From the NCBI GenBank assembly GCA_900772695.1, contig CAAGRO010000208.1, positions 1 through 5,813 of the forward strand: a stretch of 5,813 nucleotides of DNA, given 5' to 3'. Position 1 is the stretch's first letter, and every line of letters begins with the position of its first letter. Source of the stretch: an uncultured Oribacterium sp. (GTDB lineage Bacteria; Bacillota; Clostridia; Lachnospirales; Lachnospiraceae). Both the position numbers and the translations under genes were made by a program. Below, piece after piece: positions 1 through 5,809 of the stretch. The notes under the pieces were generated by a model. It ran no database searches, was not told the DNA's origin, and saw only the letters and a program-made list of their open reading frames with translations.

Positions 1-12
1 AATAATGGTATT

Positions 13-18
13 TATTAT
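13..18 (+). promoter_or_regulatory. Possible -10 element of a promoter cut by the window edge
   Basis: TATTAT matches the sigma-A -10 consensus TATAAT at five of six bases and lies in a very AT-rich stretch. The matching -35 would fall before base 1, so it cannot be checked. If real, transcription would start near base 25 and run through the hairpin at 57-91, making that hairpin a leader attenuator. AT-rich sequence gives such matches by chance, so this is weak. Confidence 0.2.
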
Positions 19-56
19 ATATAGGGGAATCAGATGTAGATGTCAGAAGATATAGA

Positions 57-91
57 GGGGGCTCCTGTGGTTTTGCAGGAACTCCCTTTTT
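57..91 (+). terminator. Intrinsic terminator or leader attenuator
   Basis: GGGGGCTCCTG (57-67) pairs with CAGGAACTCCC (76-86). The 11-position stem contains one C/A mismatch and one G-T wobble. The loop is 8 bases and TTTTT follows at 87-91, which is classic Rho-independent architecture. It lies 53 bases before the lipoprotein start. It may end an upstream gene outside the window, or act as a conditional terminator in the leader of the lipoprotein-kinase operon. The sequence alone does not separate these options. Confidence 0.7.
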
Positions 92-120
92 GACTGCTGC
101 ATTCTGAATTTACATACATT
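90..120 (+). promoter_or_regulatory. Weak candidate promoter for the lipoprotein-kinase operon
   Basis: TTGACT at 90-95 matches the -35 consensus TTGACA at five of six bases. TACATT at 115-120 matches TATAAT at four of six, with a 19-base spacer that is slightly long. The -35 overlaps the T-tract of the terminator at 57-91, so a new transcript could start just after termination of an upstream one. The -10 is poor and the assignment is tentative. Confidence 0.3.
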
Positions 121-144
121 TTATCATTCAGGGGGGAACAGAGG

Positions 145-1932
145 ATGAAAGCGAAAACCATGTTGGGGGTGGTGCTGCTGACGCTCGGCGCAGCGGCTGC
201 ACTCAGCGGCTGCGGGAAGGCGGAGCATGCATCGAAAAAAGAGCATGCATCGACGAAGGCGCATGAGGCCGTCACCTTTATGGCACCGTATATGGATACG
301 GATCGCTTCATCGAAGCGGTGCACGCGAAGTATCCGGAGGTAAATATCGAGATCATACCGTACTCCGGCGATAACACCACCACCTATCTTCAGAATATGA
401 TGGCCGCCGGTGACCTGCCGGATGTCTGTACGATGACGGTGTATGATCCGTACGTCGATGATTTCAGTGCGCAGCTGCTGGATCTCTCCGGCTATGAGTT
501 CACGGACCGCTACGTCGAGTCGAGACTTCGTGATGTGGCGGACGAGGGCGCGATCTATATGCTGCCGTCGGCCTACAGCTGTTTCGGCATCATCTACAAT
601 AAGCGCCTGCTGGCGGAGCACGGCTGGACACGGCCGAACTCTTTTGAGGAGCTCGAAGAGCTTGCTGCGAAGGCGAAGGAAGCGGGGGTGCAGCTCTGTG
701 AAGCACAGGTCCAGTATCCGGGCTATGGCTTTCAGTATCTGTGCAATATCGCGGATGCCGACTTCCTCGGCGCACTCGATGGACGGCAGTGGCAGAAGGA
801 TTATCTGAGCGGAAGCGCCGATGTACGCTCGAACGAGGGCATGATGAAGAGCATGGCCTATATTCAGAAGTGGAAGGACCTCGGTATGCTGACGCTGGCC
901 CCGATCGAGGACGCAGCGGATGATCAGGCGGTGCGCGATCATTTCCTTGAGAGCAACACGCTGTTTATGCTCGGTAATACGAATGGCATCATCGATGTCG
1001 AGGGCAATGAAGACAGCTATGGACTCATGCCTTACCTTTCAGAGGATGGGGACCAGAACGTGTACATTCTGAACGTAAACCGCTATTACGGCTTAAATAA
1101 GAAGCTGGAGGAGACCCCGGAGAAGCTCGAGGATGCACTGAAGGTGATGGATGTGCTCTCGACCGTGGAAGGCACCCAGGCGCTGTACACGGAGGACCAG
1201 CTCAAGGTAAAGCTGCTGCCGTTTAAGGATGCGGAGGCAGACGAAACCTATTACGGTGAGATCGCCGACGTGATCAATGCCGGCAGTACGGCACCGTTCA
1301 TCTATTCCGGCTGGGAGAACACGATCGTTACGACGGGCAACCGTATGCTCGACTTCATAAAGGGTGAGGCGGGCATCGAGGATGTGATCGATCAGCTGGA
1401 GAACGATCAGGCGCTGGTGGTGAACCAGCAGCCGGAAATCTATACGACGACCACCGAGACGATTTCTCAGGAGAACTGTGCGCGTCTCGTCGGAAAGTGC
1501 TTCATGGAAGCGACGGACAGTGCGGCAGCACTGATTTCCCTCGGCACCTGGATCCCTGGCAATGGCCTCGATCAGAACAGGCAGGGCGTCGGCGGAAAGC
1601 TCTATGCAAAGAAGATCTCTGATTATGACATCTGCACGATCCTGCCGACCAGCTGGGGCGGAACGATCAAAACCGTCCGTCTGAGCGGAAAAGAAATCAG
1701 AGAACTGGCGGAGGAGGGCTGTGACATCCTCGGGAACGGGACACACTATCCGTATGTGCTCTCCACGGCGCAGGAGCTGCAGGATGAAACGGAGTATCAG
1801 GTCGTCCTCTGTGGTGCCAGTGAGGCACTGAAGGCGGCACACGAGATCACAGACAGTGGTGTCGTCGGGATGGATGCGGCGAAGGCATATCTCCGCCGCT
1901 TTGAGACATTGAGCGAAAAAGACCTTGCGTAA
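145..1932 (+). CDS. Extracellular solute-binding lipoprotein fused to a 5'-nucleotidase C-terminal-like domain
   Basis: A 595-residue secreted lipoprotein. Residues 1-23 are a type II signal peptide: MKAK basic start, hydrophobic core, and lipobox LSGC with the lipidated Cys at 23. A Lys/His/Glu-rich linker (24-42) follows. Residues about 43-425 resemble family-1 ABC solute-binding proteins, seen in KYPEVNIEI, MMAAGDLPDV, MLPSAYSCFGIIYNKRLLAEHGW and the FMLGN segment near 274-278. Residues about 430-585 resemble the 5'-nucleotidase C-terminal (substrate-binding) domain: an ETISQEN start, LGTW near 466-469, then ILPTSWGGTIKTVRLSGKEI (499-518). No N-terminal metallophosphoesterase domain is present, so I infer ligand binding rather than hydrolysis. 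The start ATG has AGGGGGG at 130-136 with about 8 bases of spacing. The kinase gene follows directly and no permease gene is visible, which points to a sensory role. The ligand is unknown; sugars or nucleoside-like compounds are possible. The binding-protein call is strong and the C-terminal domain call is moderate. Confidence 0.87.
   Translation: MKAKTMLGVVLLTLGAAAALSGCGKAEHASKKEHASTKAHEAVTFMAPYMDTDRFIEAVHAKYPEVNIEIIPYSGDNTTTYLQNMMAAGDLPDVCTMTVYDPYVDDFSAQLLDLSGYEFTDRYVESRLRDVADEGAIYMLPSAYSCFGIIYNKRLLAEHGWTRPNSFEELEELAAKAKEAGVQLCEAQVQYPGYGFQYLCNIADADFLGALDGRQWQKDYLSGSADVRSNEGMMKSMAYIQKWKDLGMLTLAPIEDAADDQAVRDHFLESNTLFMLGNTNGIIDVEGNEDSYGLMPYLSEDGDQNVYILNVNRYYGLNKKLEETPEKLEDALKVMDVLSTVEGTQALYTEDQLKVKLLPFKDAEADETYYGEIADVINAGSTAPFIYSGWENTIVTTGNRMLDFIKGEAGIEDVIDQLENDQALVVNQQPEIYTTTTETISQENCARLVGKCFMEATDSAAALISLGTWIPGNGLDQNRQGVGGKLYAKKISDYDICTILPTSWGGTIKTVRLSGKEIRELAEEGCDILGNGTHYPYVLSTAQELQDETEYQVVLCGASEALKAAHEITDSGVVGMDAAKAYLRRFETLSEKDLA
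223..253 (+). repeat. Short tandem duplication in the lipoprotein linker
   Basis: GAGCATGCATCGA occurs at 223-235 and again at 241-253, a period of 18 bases (six codons). It produces the repeated peptide EHASKK-EHASTK just after the lipidated Cys. It lengthens the flexible tether between the membrane anchor and the binding domain, and may vary between strains. Confidence 0.6.
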
Positions 1933-1934
1933 AT

Positions 1935-1940
1935 GGAGGA
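1935..1940 (+). promoter_or_regulatory. Ribosome binding site that decides the kinase start
   Basis: GGAGGA lies just after the lipoprotein stop codon (TAA 1930-1932) and inside the longest open frame of the kinase. The in-frame ATG at 1933 overlaps this site and has no Shine-Dalgarno sequence of its own upstream. The in-frame GTG at 1945 lies about 5 bases beyond GGAGG, and the in-frame ATG at 1954 about 14 bases beyond. Spacing favours GTG 1945. Start at 1933 by translational coupling, or at ATG 1954, remains possible. Confidence 0.55.
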
Positions 1941-1944
1941 ACAT

Positions 1945-4188
1945 GTGCGTAGCATGCATAGAGTAAGTAAGTATCGAAATATCATACTGGGTGTCGTGAT
2001 GACCCTGCTGCTGATTCTTTCCTCCTTTTTCGTCCTGTACCGGGGATATATTCAGAACCGGGTGTACCACGAGCGCTTAAATCAGATGAGCGAAGTGACG
2101 CATCAGATGTTCCGCAGTCTCGAGGATGTAATCGATTCTCAATGGGGGCATGTCGACGCACAGTGCAATTATGTGCTCGACGCACACCCGACGACCCTGG
2201 ACGCGCTCCAGCGCTACATGGAGCATTCCTCCCGGCTGGCAGAAGAGGAGACGAAGAAGATCACCCTGATGGCGGTCGATGCGAAGGGGCACTACTATAC
2301 CAAAAACGGAAGTGTCGGACTGCTCCGGGACCTCGAGTATTTCGAGGAAGCGCCGGAGCGGATCAGCTTCGTTGCGAATTCGCTGACGACGAATCGGTCC
2401 CAGATGGTGTTCCTGAAGAAGCTCAGCACACCGCTTGTTCTGGAGAGTGGCGATGAGGAGATCCGTATCACGTATTATGGCATGTTCCAGGATATGGAGC
2501 AGCTGATCGGCTACTTTGACTGTGATGCCTATGAAAATCATAACAGTGTGTATGTACTGGATAACCACGGCTTCAAGCTCTTTAACAGTAATCGGACAGA
2601 GCTCATCAAGGGGCACAATGTATTTAACGTGCTGGAGAAGATGAAGTATCTTCACGGATCCTCCTTCGAAAAGACGAAGGCAGCGCTGGCGGAGACAGGT
2701 GTGGCCTACAGTAACGCCGTGCTCGACGGCACCGAGTACTACTATGCGCTGAAACGACTGGATAATGCTGAGTGGACGCTGATCTTTCTGGTGCCGGCCG
2801 CGTACGTTGCGACGAATACGGTTGCACTGGTGAATTCCATCATCGTCTTCATCGTCGTATTTTCACTGGTAGCGGCTGCGTTCGCCATCGGAAGCATTGT
2901 CTACCTGATGAATAAAGCGCAGACGGAAACCCTGCGGGTGGAGCGTGAGAATAATCTGAAGCTTGAGTCGGTGAATGCAGAGCTCCGGCGCGCGAAGCAG
3001 GCTGCGGACGAGGCCTTTCAGGTCGCGCAGGAGGCGAACCGCTCGAAGAGCAGCTTCCTCGCGAATATGTCGCATGACATCCGTACGCCGATGAATGCGA
3101 TCGTCGGGATGACGACGCTGATCCAGCATGACTGCGGTGATGCCGCGAAGGTGCAGGAGTATGCAGCGAAAATCGAGCTTTCCTCGAAGCATCTCCTCGG
3201 CATCATCAACGACGTGCTCGATATGAGTAAGATTGAGAGTGGAAAGACCGTGTTGAAATATGCGGACTTCTCGATGTTTGATCTGATCCAGGAGATGGAT
3301 TCCGTCTTCCGCTCGCAGGCTGCGAAAAAGCAGCAGAGTTTCCGCATCCGGCAGCTCCACATCCGGCACGAGTGGGTGAACGGTGATCAGGTGCACCTCA
3401 TGCAGGTTTTCAGTAACCTCCTGTCCAATGCCGTGAAATACACCGGCGAGGGCGGAAACATCGAGTTTACGATCGAAGAGTGCCCGACCATGTCTACGAC
3501 CCTCGCGAAGTTTCACTTCCAGGTGAAGGACAACGGCATGGGCATGAGCGCGGAGTACCAGAAAAAGATCTTCGACACCTTCACGCGGGAAGAGAACTCC
3601 CTGACCAATAAAATCCAGGGCACCGGACTCGGCATGGCCATCACGAAAAATCTGGTCGACGCCATGGGCGGCACGATCGATGTGCACAGTGAAAAGGGGA
3701 AGGGCAGCTGCTTCGACCTGCTGCTCGACCTGAAAATCGCAGAGCATCAGACGGACCCACAGACCGCCGACGCACAGAGCGCAGTGACGGACGCCCCGGT
3801 ACTGCAGGGGAAGCGCTTCCTCTGTGCCGAGGACAATGCCTTAAACGCAGAAATCCTCACGGAGCTTCTGAAAATCGAAGGCGCGCGCTGTACGATCTGT
3901 GAAAACGGAAAGGAAATCGTCGATGCCTTCATGCAGTCCGCCGTCGGTGATTACGACATGATCCTGATGGATGTACAGATGCCGGTGATGAACGGCTATG
4001 AGGCCACCCGCGCGATCCGTGAAAGCCACCATCCGCTCGCGCAGACGATCCCGATCATCGCTATGACGGCCAATGCCTTCTCCGACGATATCCAGGCGTC
4101 CTTCAACGCCGGCATGAACGGCCACGTATCGAAGCCGGTCGAGATGAGCGTGCTGGAAAAGGCCATCCGAAGTATAGACAAGCACTGA
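1945..4188 (+). CDS. Membrane-bound hybrid sensor histidine kinase with receiver domain
   Basis: About 747 residues from GTG 1945 (751 from ATG 1933; numbering here is from 1945). Residues 13-32 form the first membrane segment and 33-285 an extracellular sensor region of Cache-like size. Residues 293-322 form the second membrane segment, and a charged helical linker, probably coiled coil, runs to about 368. HisKA follows with the H-box FLANMSHDIRTPMNAI, phospho-acceptor His377. HATPase_c shows the N-box NLLSNAVKYT (key Asn495), G1 DNGMGM (529-534) and G2 GTGLGM (559-564). The receiver (about 623-747) has the acidic pair Glu629/Asp630, phospho-acceptor Asp676 in LMDVQMP, Thr708 and Lys730 in SKP. 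All catalytic residues are present, so the kinase looks active. There is no HPt or DNA-binding domain, so phosphate must pass to an unlinked HPt or response regulator, or the receiver tunes the kinase itself. The frame opens directly after the lipoprotein stop, suggesting coupled translation. I infer that the lipoprotein is its ligand-sensing partner. Confidence 0.93.
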   Translation: MRSMHRVSKYRNIILGVVMTLLLILSSFFVLYRGYIQNRVYHERLNQMSEVTHQMFRSLEDVIDSQWGHVDAQCNYVLDAHPTTLDALQRYMEHSSRLAEEETKKITLMAVDAKGHYYTKNGSVGLLRDLEYFEEAPERISFVANSLTTNRSQMVFLKKLSTPLVLESGDEEIRITYYGMFQDMEQLIGYFDCDAYENHNSVYVLDNHGFKLFNSNRTELIKGHNVFNVLEKMKYLHGSSFEKTKAALAETGVAYSNAVLDGTEYYYALKRLDNAEWTLIFLVPAAYVATNTVALVNSIIVFIVVFSLVAAAFAIGSIVYLMNKAQTETLRVERENNLKLESVNAELRRAKQAADEAFQVAQEANRSKSSFLANMSHDIRTPMNAIVGMTTLIQHDCGDAAKVQEYAAKIELSSKHLLGIINDVLDMSKIESGKTVLKYADFSMFDLIQEMDSVFRSQAAKKQQSFRIRQLHIRHEWVNGDQVHLMQVFSNLLSNAVKYTGEGGNIEFTIEECPTMSTTLAKFHFQVKDNGMGMSAEYQKKIFDTFTREENSLTNKIQGTGLGMAITKNLVDAMGGTIDVHSEKGKGSCFDLLLDLKIAEHQTDPQTADAQSAVTDAPVLQGKRFLCAEDNALNAEILTELLKIEGARCTICENGKEIVDAFMQSAVGDYDMILMDVQMPVMNGYEATRAIRESHHPLAQTIPIIAMTANAFSDDIQASFNAGMNGHVSKPVEMSVLEKAIRSIDKH

Positions 4189-4196
4189 AAAACGTG

Positions 4197-4234
4197 TTAC
4201 ATTATCAAACTGATAAAAGTTATTAATTTATAGA
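4197..4234 (+). promoter_or_regulatory. Weak promoter candidate upstream of the flavodiiron gene
   Basis: This AT-rich stretch just after the kinase stop contains TATTAA (4221-4226) and TATAGA (4229-4234), each matching the -10 consensus at four of six bases. No good -35 is visible; the nearest candidate is TTACAT at 4197-4202. The base composition contrasts with the GC-rich coding sequence on both sides and suits a promoter zone, but the exact elements are uncertain. Confidence 0.3.
4202..4216. promoter_or_regulatory. 15-base palindrome, possible operator
   Basis: TTATCA-AAC-TGATAA is a perfect 6-base inverted repeat around a 3-base centre. It lies within the AT-rich presumed promoter zone of the flavodiiron gene. 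An AT-rich stem with no following T-tract is not a terminator, so a dimeric regulator site is the more sensible reading. I do not recognise a specific regulator from it. Short AT palindromes also arise by chance. Confidence 0.3.
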
Positions 4235-4249
4235 AGCAGGGTGAGCGAA

Positions 4250-4324
4250 CGACGGGCATATCCGATTGAAGATGCCTTTGTGTCGGACCCATCCTGATGT
4301 AGACATTGCCCGAAGTGCCCGTCG
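4250..4324 (+). promoter_or_regulatory. Long-range inverted repeat in the 5' leader of the flavodiiron gene
   Basis: CGACGGGCA (4250-4258) is a perfect reverse complement of TGCCCGTCG (4316-4324), closing a 57-base loop. Inside the loop TCCGA (4261-4265) can pair with TCGGA (4283-4287). GGCAT (4255-4259) can instead pair with ATGCC (4272-4276), giving a competing fold. The closing stem ends 26 bases before the ribosome binding site. This could be a structured mRNA leader affecting translation or stability. It matches no riboswitch class I recognise. Confidence 0.4.
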
Positions 4325-4350
4325 AGAGAGGGACATCCGTGGAAGAAAAA

Positions 4351-4356
4351 GGAGAG
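4351..4356 (+). promoter_or_regulatory. Ribosome binding site fixing the flavodiiron start
   Basis: GGAGAG ends 6 bases before ATG 4363, an ideal spacing. The same frame is open upstream to a TTG at 4306, but that codon lies inside the leader inverted repeat and has no comparable site. The upstream 19 codons also encode nothing like the family N-terminus. The start is therefore ATG 4363. Confidence 0.85.
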
Positions 4357-4362
4357 ACTGTC

Positions 4363-5565
4363 ATGTTTTCTATTCGTAATATCACTGAAGATGTTATTTA
4401 TGTGGGTGTCGAGGATCGTCGCCTGCATCTGTTTGAGAATATTTTCCCGCTGGACCGCGGTGTGACCTATAATTCCTACGTGATCCGGGACGAGAAGACC
4501 GCGCTCCTCGATACCGCGGATGCGACCGTTTCGCAGCAGTTCTTCGAGAACGTGGCAGCGGCACTCGATGGCCGCAGCCTCGACTACCTCATCGTGAACC
4601 ACATGGAGCCGGATCACTGCGCACTGATCGCCGAGGCACTCGAGAAGTATCCGCAGGCGACCGTGGTGGGCAATGCAAAAACCTTCCAGATGATCACCCA
4701 GTTCTTCGCGCTGACGATCCCGGAGGAGCGGAAGCTCGTCGTGAAGGAAGGCGATACCCTTTCCCTCGGAAAGCACCAGCTCAGCTTCGTGATGGCCCCG
4801 ATGGTCCACTGGCCGGAGGTGATGTTCACCTATGATGCCACCGAGGGCATCCTGTTCTCCGCCGACGCCTTCGGCGTATTCGGCACGAACAACGGCAACA
4901 TCTTCGCCGATGAGCTGGATTATAAGGCACAGGACTTCGTCGATGACGCCCGCCGCTACTACACAAACATCGTCGGCAAGTACGGCATGCAGGTACAGAA
5001 CGTGCTGAAGAAGGCCGCCGGCATTGACATCCGGATGCTCTGCCCGCTCCACGGACCGATCTGGCGCGAGGACCTCGGCTTCATCCTGAACCTGTATGAC
5101 AAGTGGTCCCGCTACGAAGCAGAAGAGAAGGCCGTCGCTGTCTTCTACAACTCCGTCTACGGCAACACCGAGTCGGTGATCAATGCCTTCACCATGAAGC
5201 TCGCCGCCCGCGGCGTAAAGAATATCAAGGCCTATGACGTATCGAAGACCGACGTCTCTGTGATGATCGCCGAGTGCTTCCGCGTGACGAACCTCGTCTT
5301 CGGTGCCACCACCTACAACAACGGCCTCTTCCCGAAGATGGAAAACCTCGTCGCCGACATGAAGGCCCTGAGCGTACAGAATAAGAAGATCTCCATCATC
5401 GAAAACGGTACCTGGGCTCCGGTCTCCGGCAAGCTCCTGAAGGCCGAGTTCGACAGCCTGAAGAACTGCGAGTACATCGGTGATACCCTCACCATCAAGT
5501 CCGCCTCCTTCAGTGCAGACGCCCTCGACGCCCTCGCCGACGTCGTCGCCGCTTCCCTCCAGTAA
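4363..5565 (+). CDS. fprA: Flavodiiron protein (FprA type): oxygen and/or nitric oxide reductase
   Basis: A 400-residue cytoplasmic enzyme. Members of this family reduce O2 to water or NO to N2O, protecting anaerobes, with electrons from rubredoxin, coenzyme F420 or similar donors. Residues about 30-245 form the metallo-beta-lactamase-like diiron domain. All expected ligands are visible: His80, Glu82 and Asp84 in NHMEPDH, His149 in MVHWPEVM, Asp168 in SADAFG and His230 in CPLHGP. Residues about 255-398 form the flavodoxin-like FMN domain, with the phosphate loop NSVYGNTE (263-270), GATTYNNGLF (314-323) and the characteristic ENGTWAPVSGK (347-357). The protein ends here with tandem stops TAA TAG. 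There is no C-terminal rubredoxin domain as in flavorubredoxin (NorV), so an external donor is needed. Codons are strongly C-ending, more so than in the two genes upstream, which fits high expression. The family call is near certain; preference for O2 or NO cannot be read from the sequence. Confidence 0.96.
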   Translation: MFSIRNITEDVIYVGVEDRRLHLFENIFPLDRGVTYNSYVIRDEKTALLDTADATVSQQFFENVAAALDGRSLDYLIVNHMEPDHCALIAEALEKYPQATVVGNAKTFQMITQFFALTIPEERKLVVKEGDTLSLGKHQLSFVMAPMVHWPEVMFTYDATEGILFSADAFGVFGTNNGNIFADELDYKAQDFVDDARRYYTNIVGKYGMQVQNVLKKAAGIDIRMLCPLHGPIWREDLGFILNLYDKWSRYEAEEKAVAVFYNSVYGNTESVINAFTMKLAARGVKNIKAYDVSKTDVSVMIAECFRVTNLVFGATTYNNGLFPKMENLVADMKALSVQNKKISIIENGTWAPVSGKLLKAEFDSLKNCEYIGDTLTIKSASFSADALDALADVVAASLQ

Positions 5566-5577
5566 TAGATGAAATTC

Positions 5578-5607
5578 AGCCGAAGTCCCACGGGACTTCG
5601 GCTTTTT
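5578..5607 (+). terminator. fprA: Intrinsic terminator of the flavodiiron gene
   Basis: AGCCGAAGTCC (5578-5588) pairs perfectly with GGACTTCGGCT (5593-5603) around a CACG tetraloop, and the T-tract runs 5603-5607. It lies 10 bases after the tandem stop codons. On the minus strand the bases after the stem are only modestly T-rich, so it is mainly a plus-strand terminator. Confidence 0.93.
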
Positions 5608-5615
5608 CGTTACAG

Positions 5616-5809
5616 GTAGGCCGGAGGGCCGGCAACAGAAGCACAGTACTACGAGGCCGGTTCAATCTAAGCCGGGGACCCTAAGCGGCACTAGGCCCTC
5701 CGCAATCACTGAGTTTTCTTTATGAAAACTCAGCGTTGCAGAGGGTTCCAAGGAGAGATAGCACCAAGTGCCGCTAAGGGAACCCGGCTTGATTTCACAC
5801 GTCCTCTCC
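5616..5809. ncRNA. Putative compact pseudoknotted structured RNA, family uncertain
   Basis: No gene fits here, but complementary segments cover most of the stretch. A 24-position stem joins 5669-5692 to 5767-5790. Only a GA/AA internal loop and one A/A mismatch interrupt it. Inside it, CTGAGTTTTC (5709-5718) pairs with GAAAACTCAG (5724-5733) around TTTAT. CCCTC/GAGGG and GCAA/TTGC can extend this arm. Two further pairings cross the long stem: CGGAGGGCC (5622-5630) with GGCCCTCCG (5694-5702), and GGAGAG (5752-5757) with CTCTCC (5804-5809). Such crossing pairs suggest a folded RNA rather than a simple DNA palindrome. GGTTCAATC at 5659-5667 resembles a T-loop. Size and knot-like layout recall the raiA-motif RNAs of Firmicutes, which I can only offer as a hypothesis. 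The strand is not proven; plus is slightly favoured because GGAGAG and CTCTCC lie at the 3' side. The RNA may continue past the window, and no promoter is visible between the terminator and it. Confidence 0.5.

Noticed and set aside
124..942. Long minus-strand open frame (272 codons) opposite the lipoprotein gene
   Set aside because: It is antisense to a clear coding region. The translation is rich in His, Arg, Leu and Ile with no recognisable domain, as expected for the shadow of a GC-rich gene.
1093..2070. Minus-strand open frame of 325 codons across the lipoprotein-kinase junction
   Set aside because: It overlaps two well-supported genes on the opposite strand and shows no family motifs.
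2863..3747. Minus-strand open frame of 294 codons opposite the kinase core
   Set aside because: It lies opposite conserved HisKA and HATPase_c motifs, which fix the true strand and frame.
4235..4262. Slight resemblance to the FMN riboswitch start (GCAGGGTGA)
   Set aside because: Only this short string matches. The remaining conserved FMN-element segments are absent from the leader.
4306..4362. TTG start giving a 419-residue flavodiiron protein
   Set aside because: It has no suitable ribosome binding site and lies within the leader inverted repeat. ATG 4363 has GGAGAG at ideal spacing and gives the usual family length.
4228..5052. Minus-strand open frame of 274 codons opposite the flavodiiron gene
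   Set aside because: The plus strand here carries all six diiron ligands in order, and the antisense translation has no recognisable domain.
5655..5728. tRNA gene suggested by a T-arm-like GGTTCAATC
   Set aside because: No acceptor, D-arm or anticodon arm can be built around it, and the sequence is better explained by the long stem structure.
5669..5790. Integron attC site or transposon-end palindrome
   Set aside because: The characteristic attC core sites (AAC and GTT termini) are missing, no recombinase or transposase gene is visible, and the pairings crossing the stem favour a folded RNA. A small mobile palindrome is not fully excluded.
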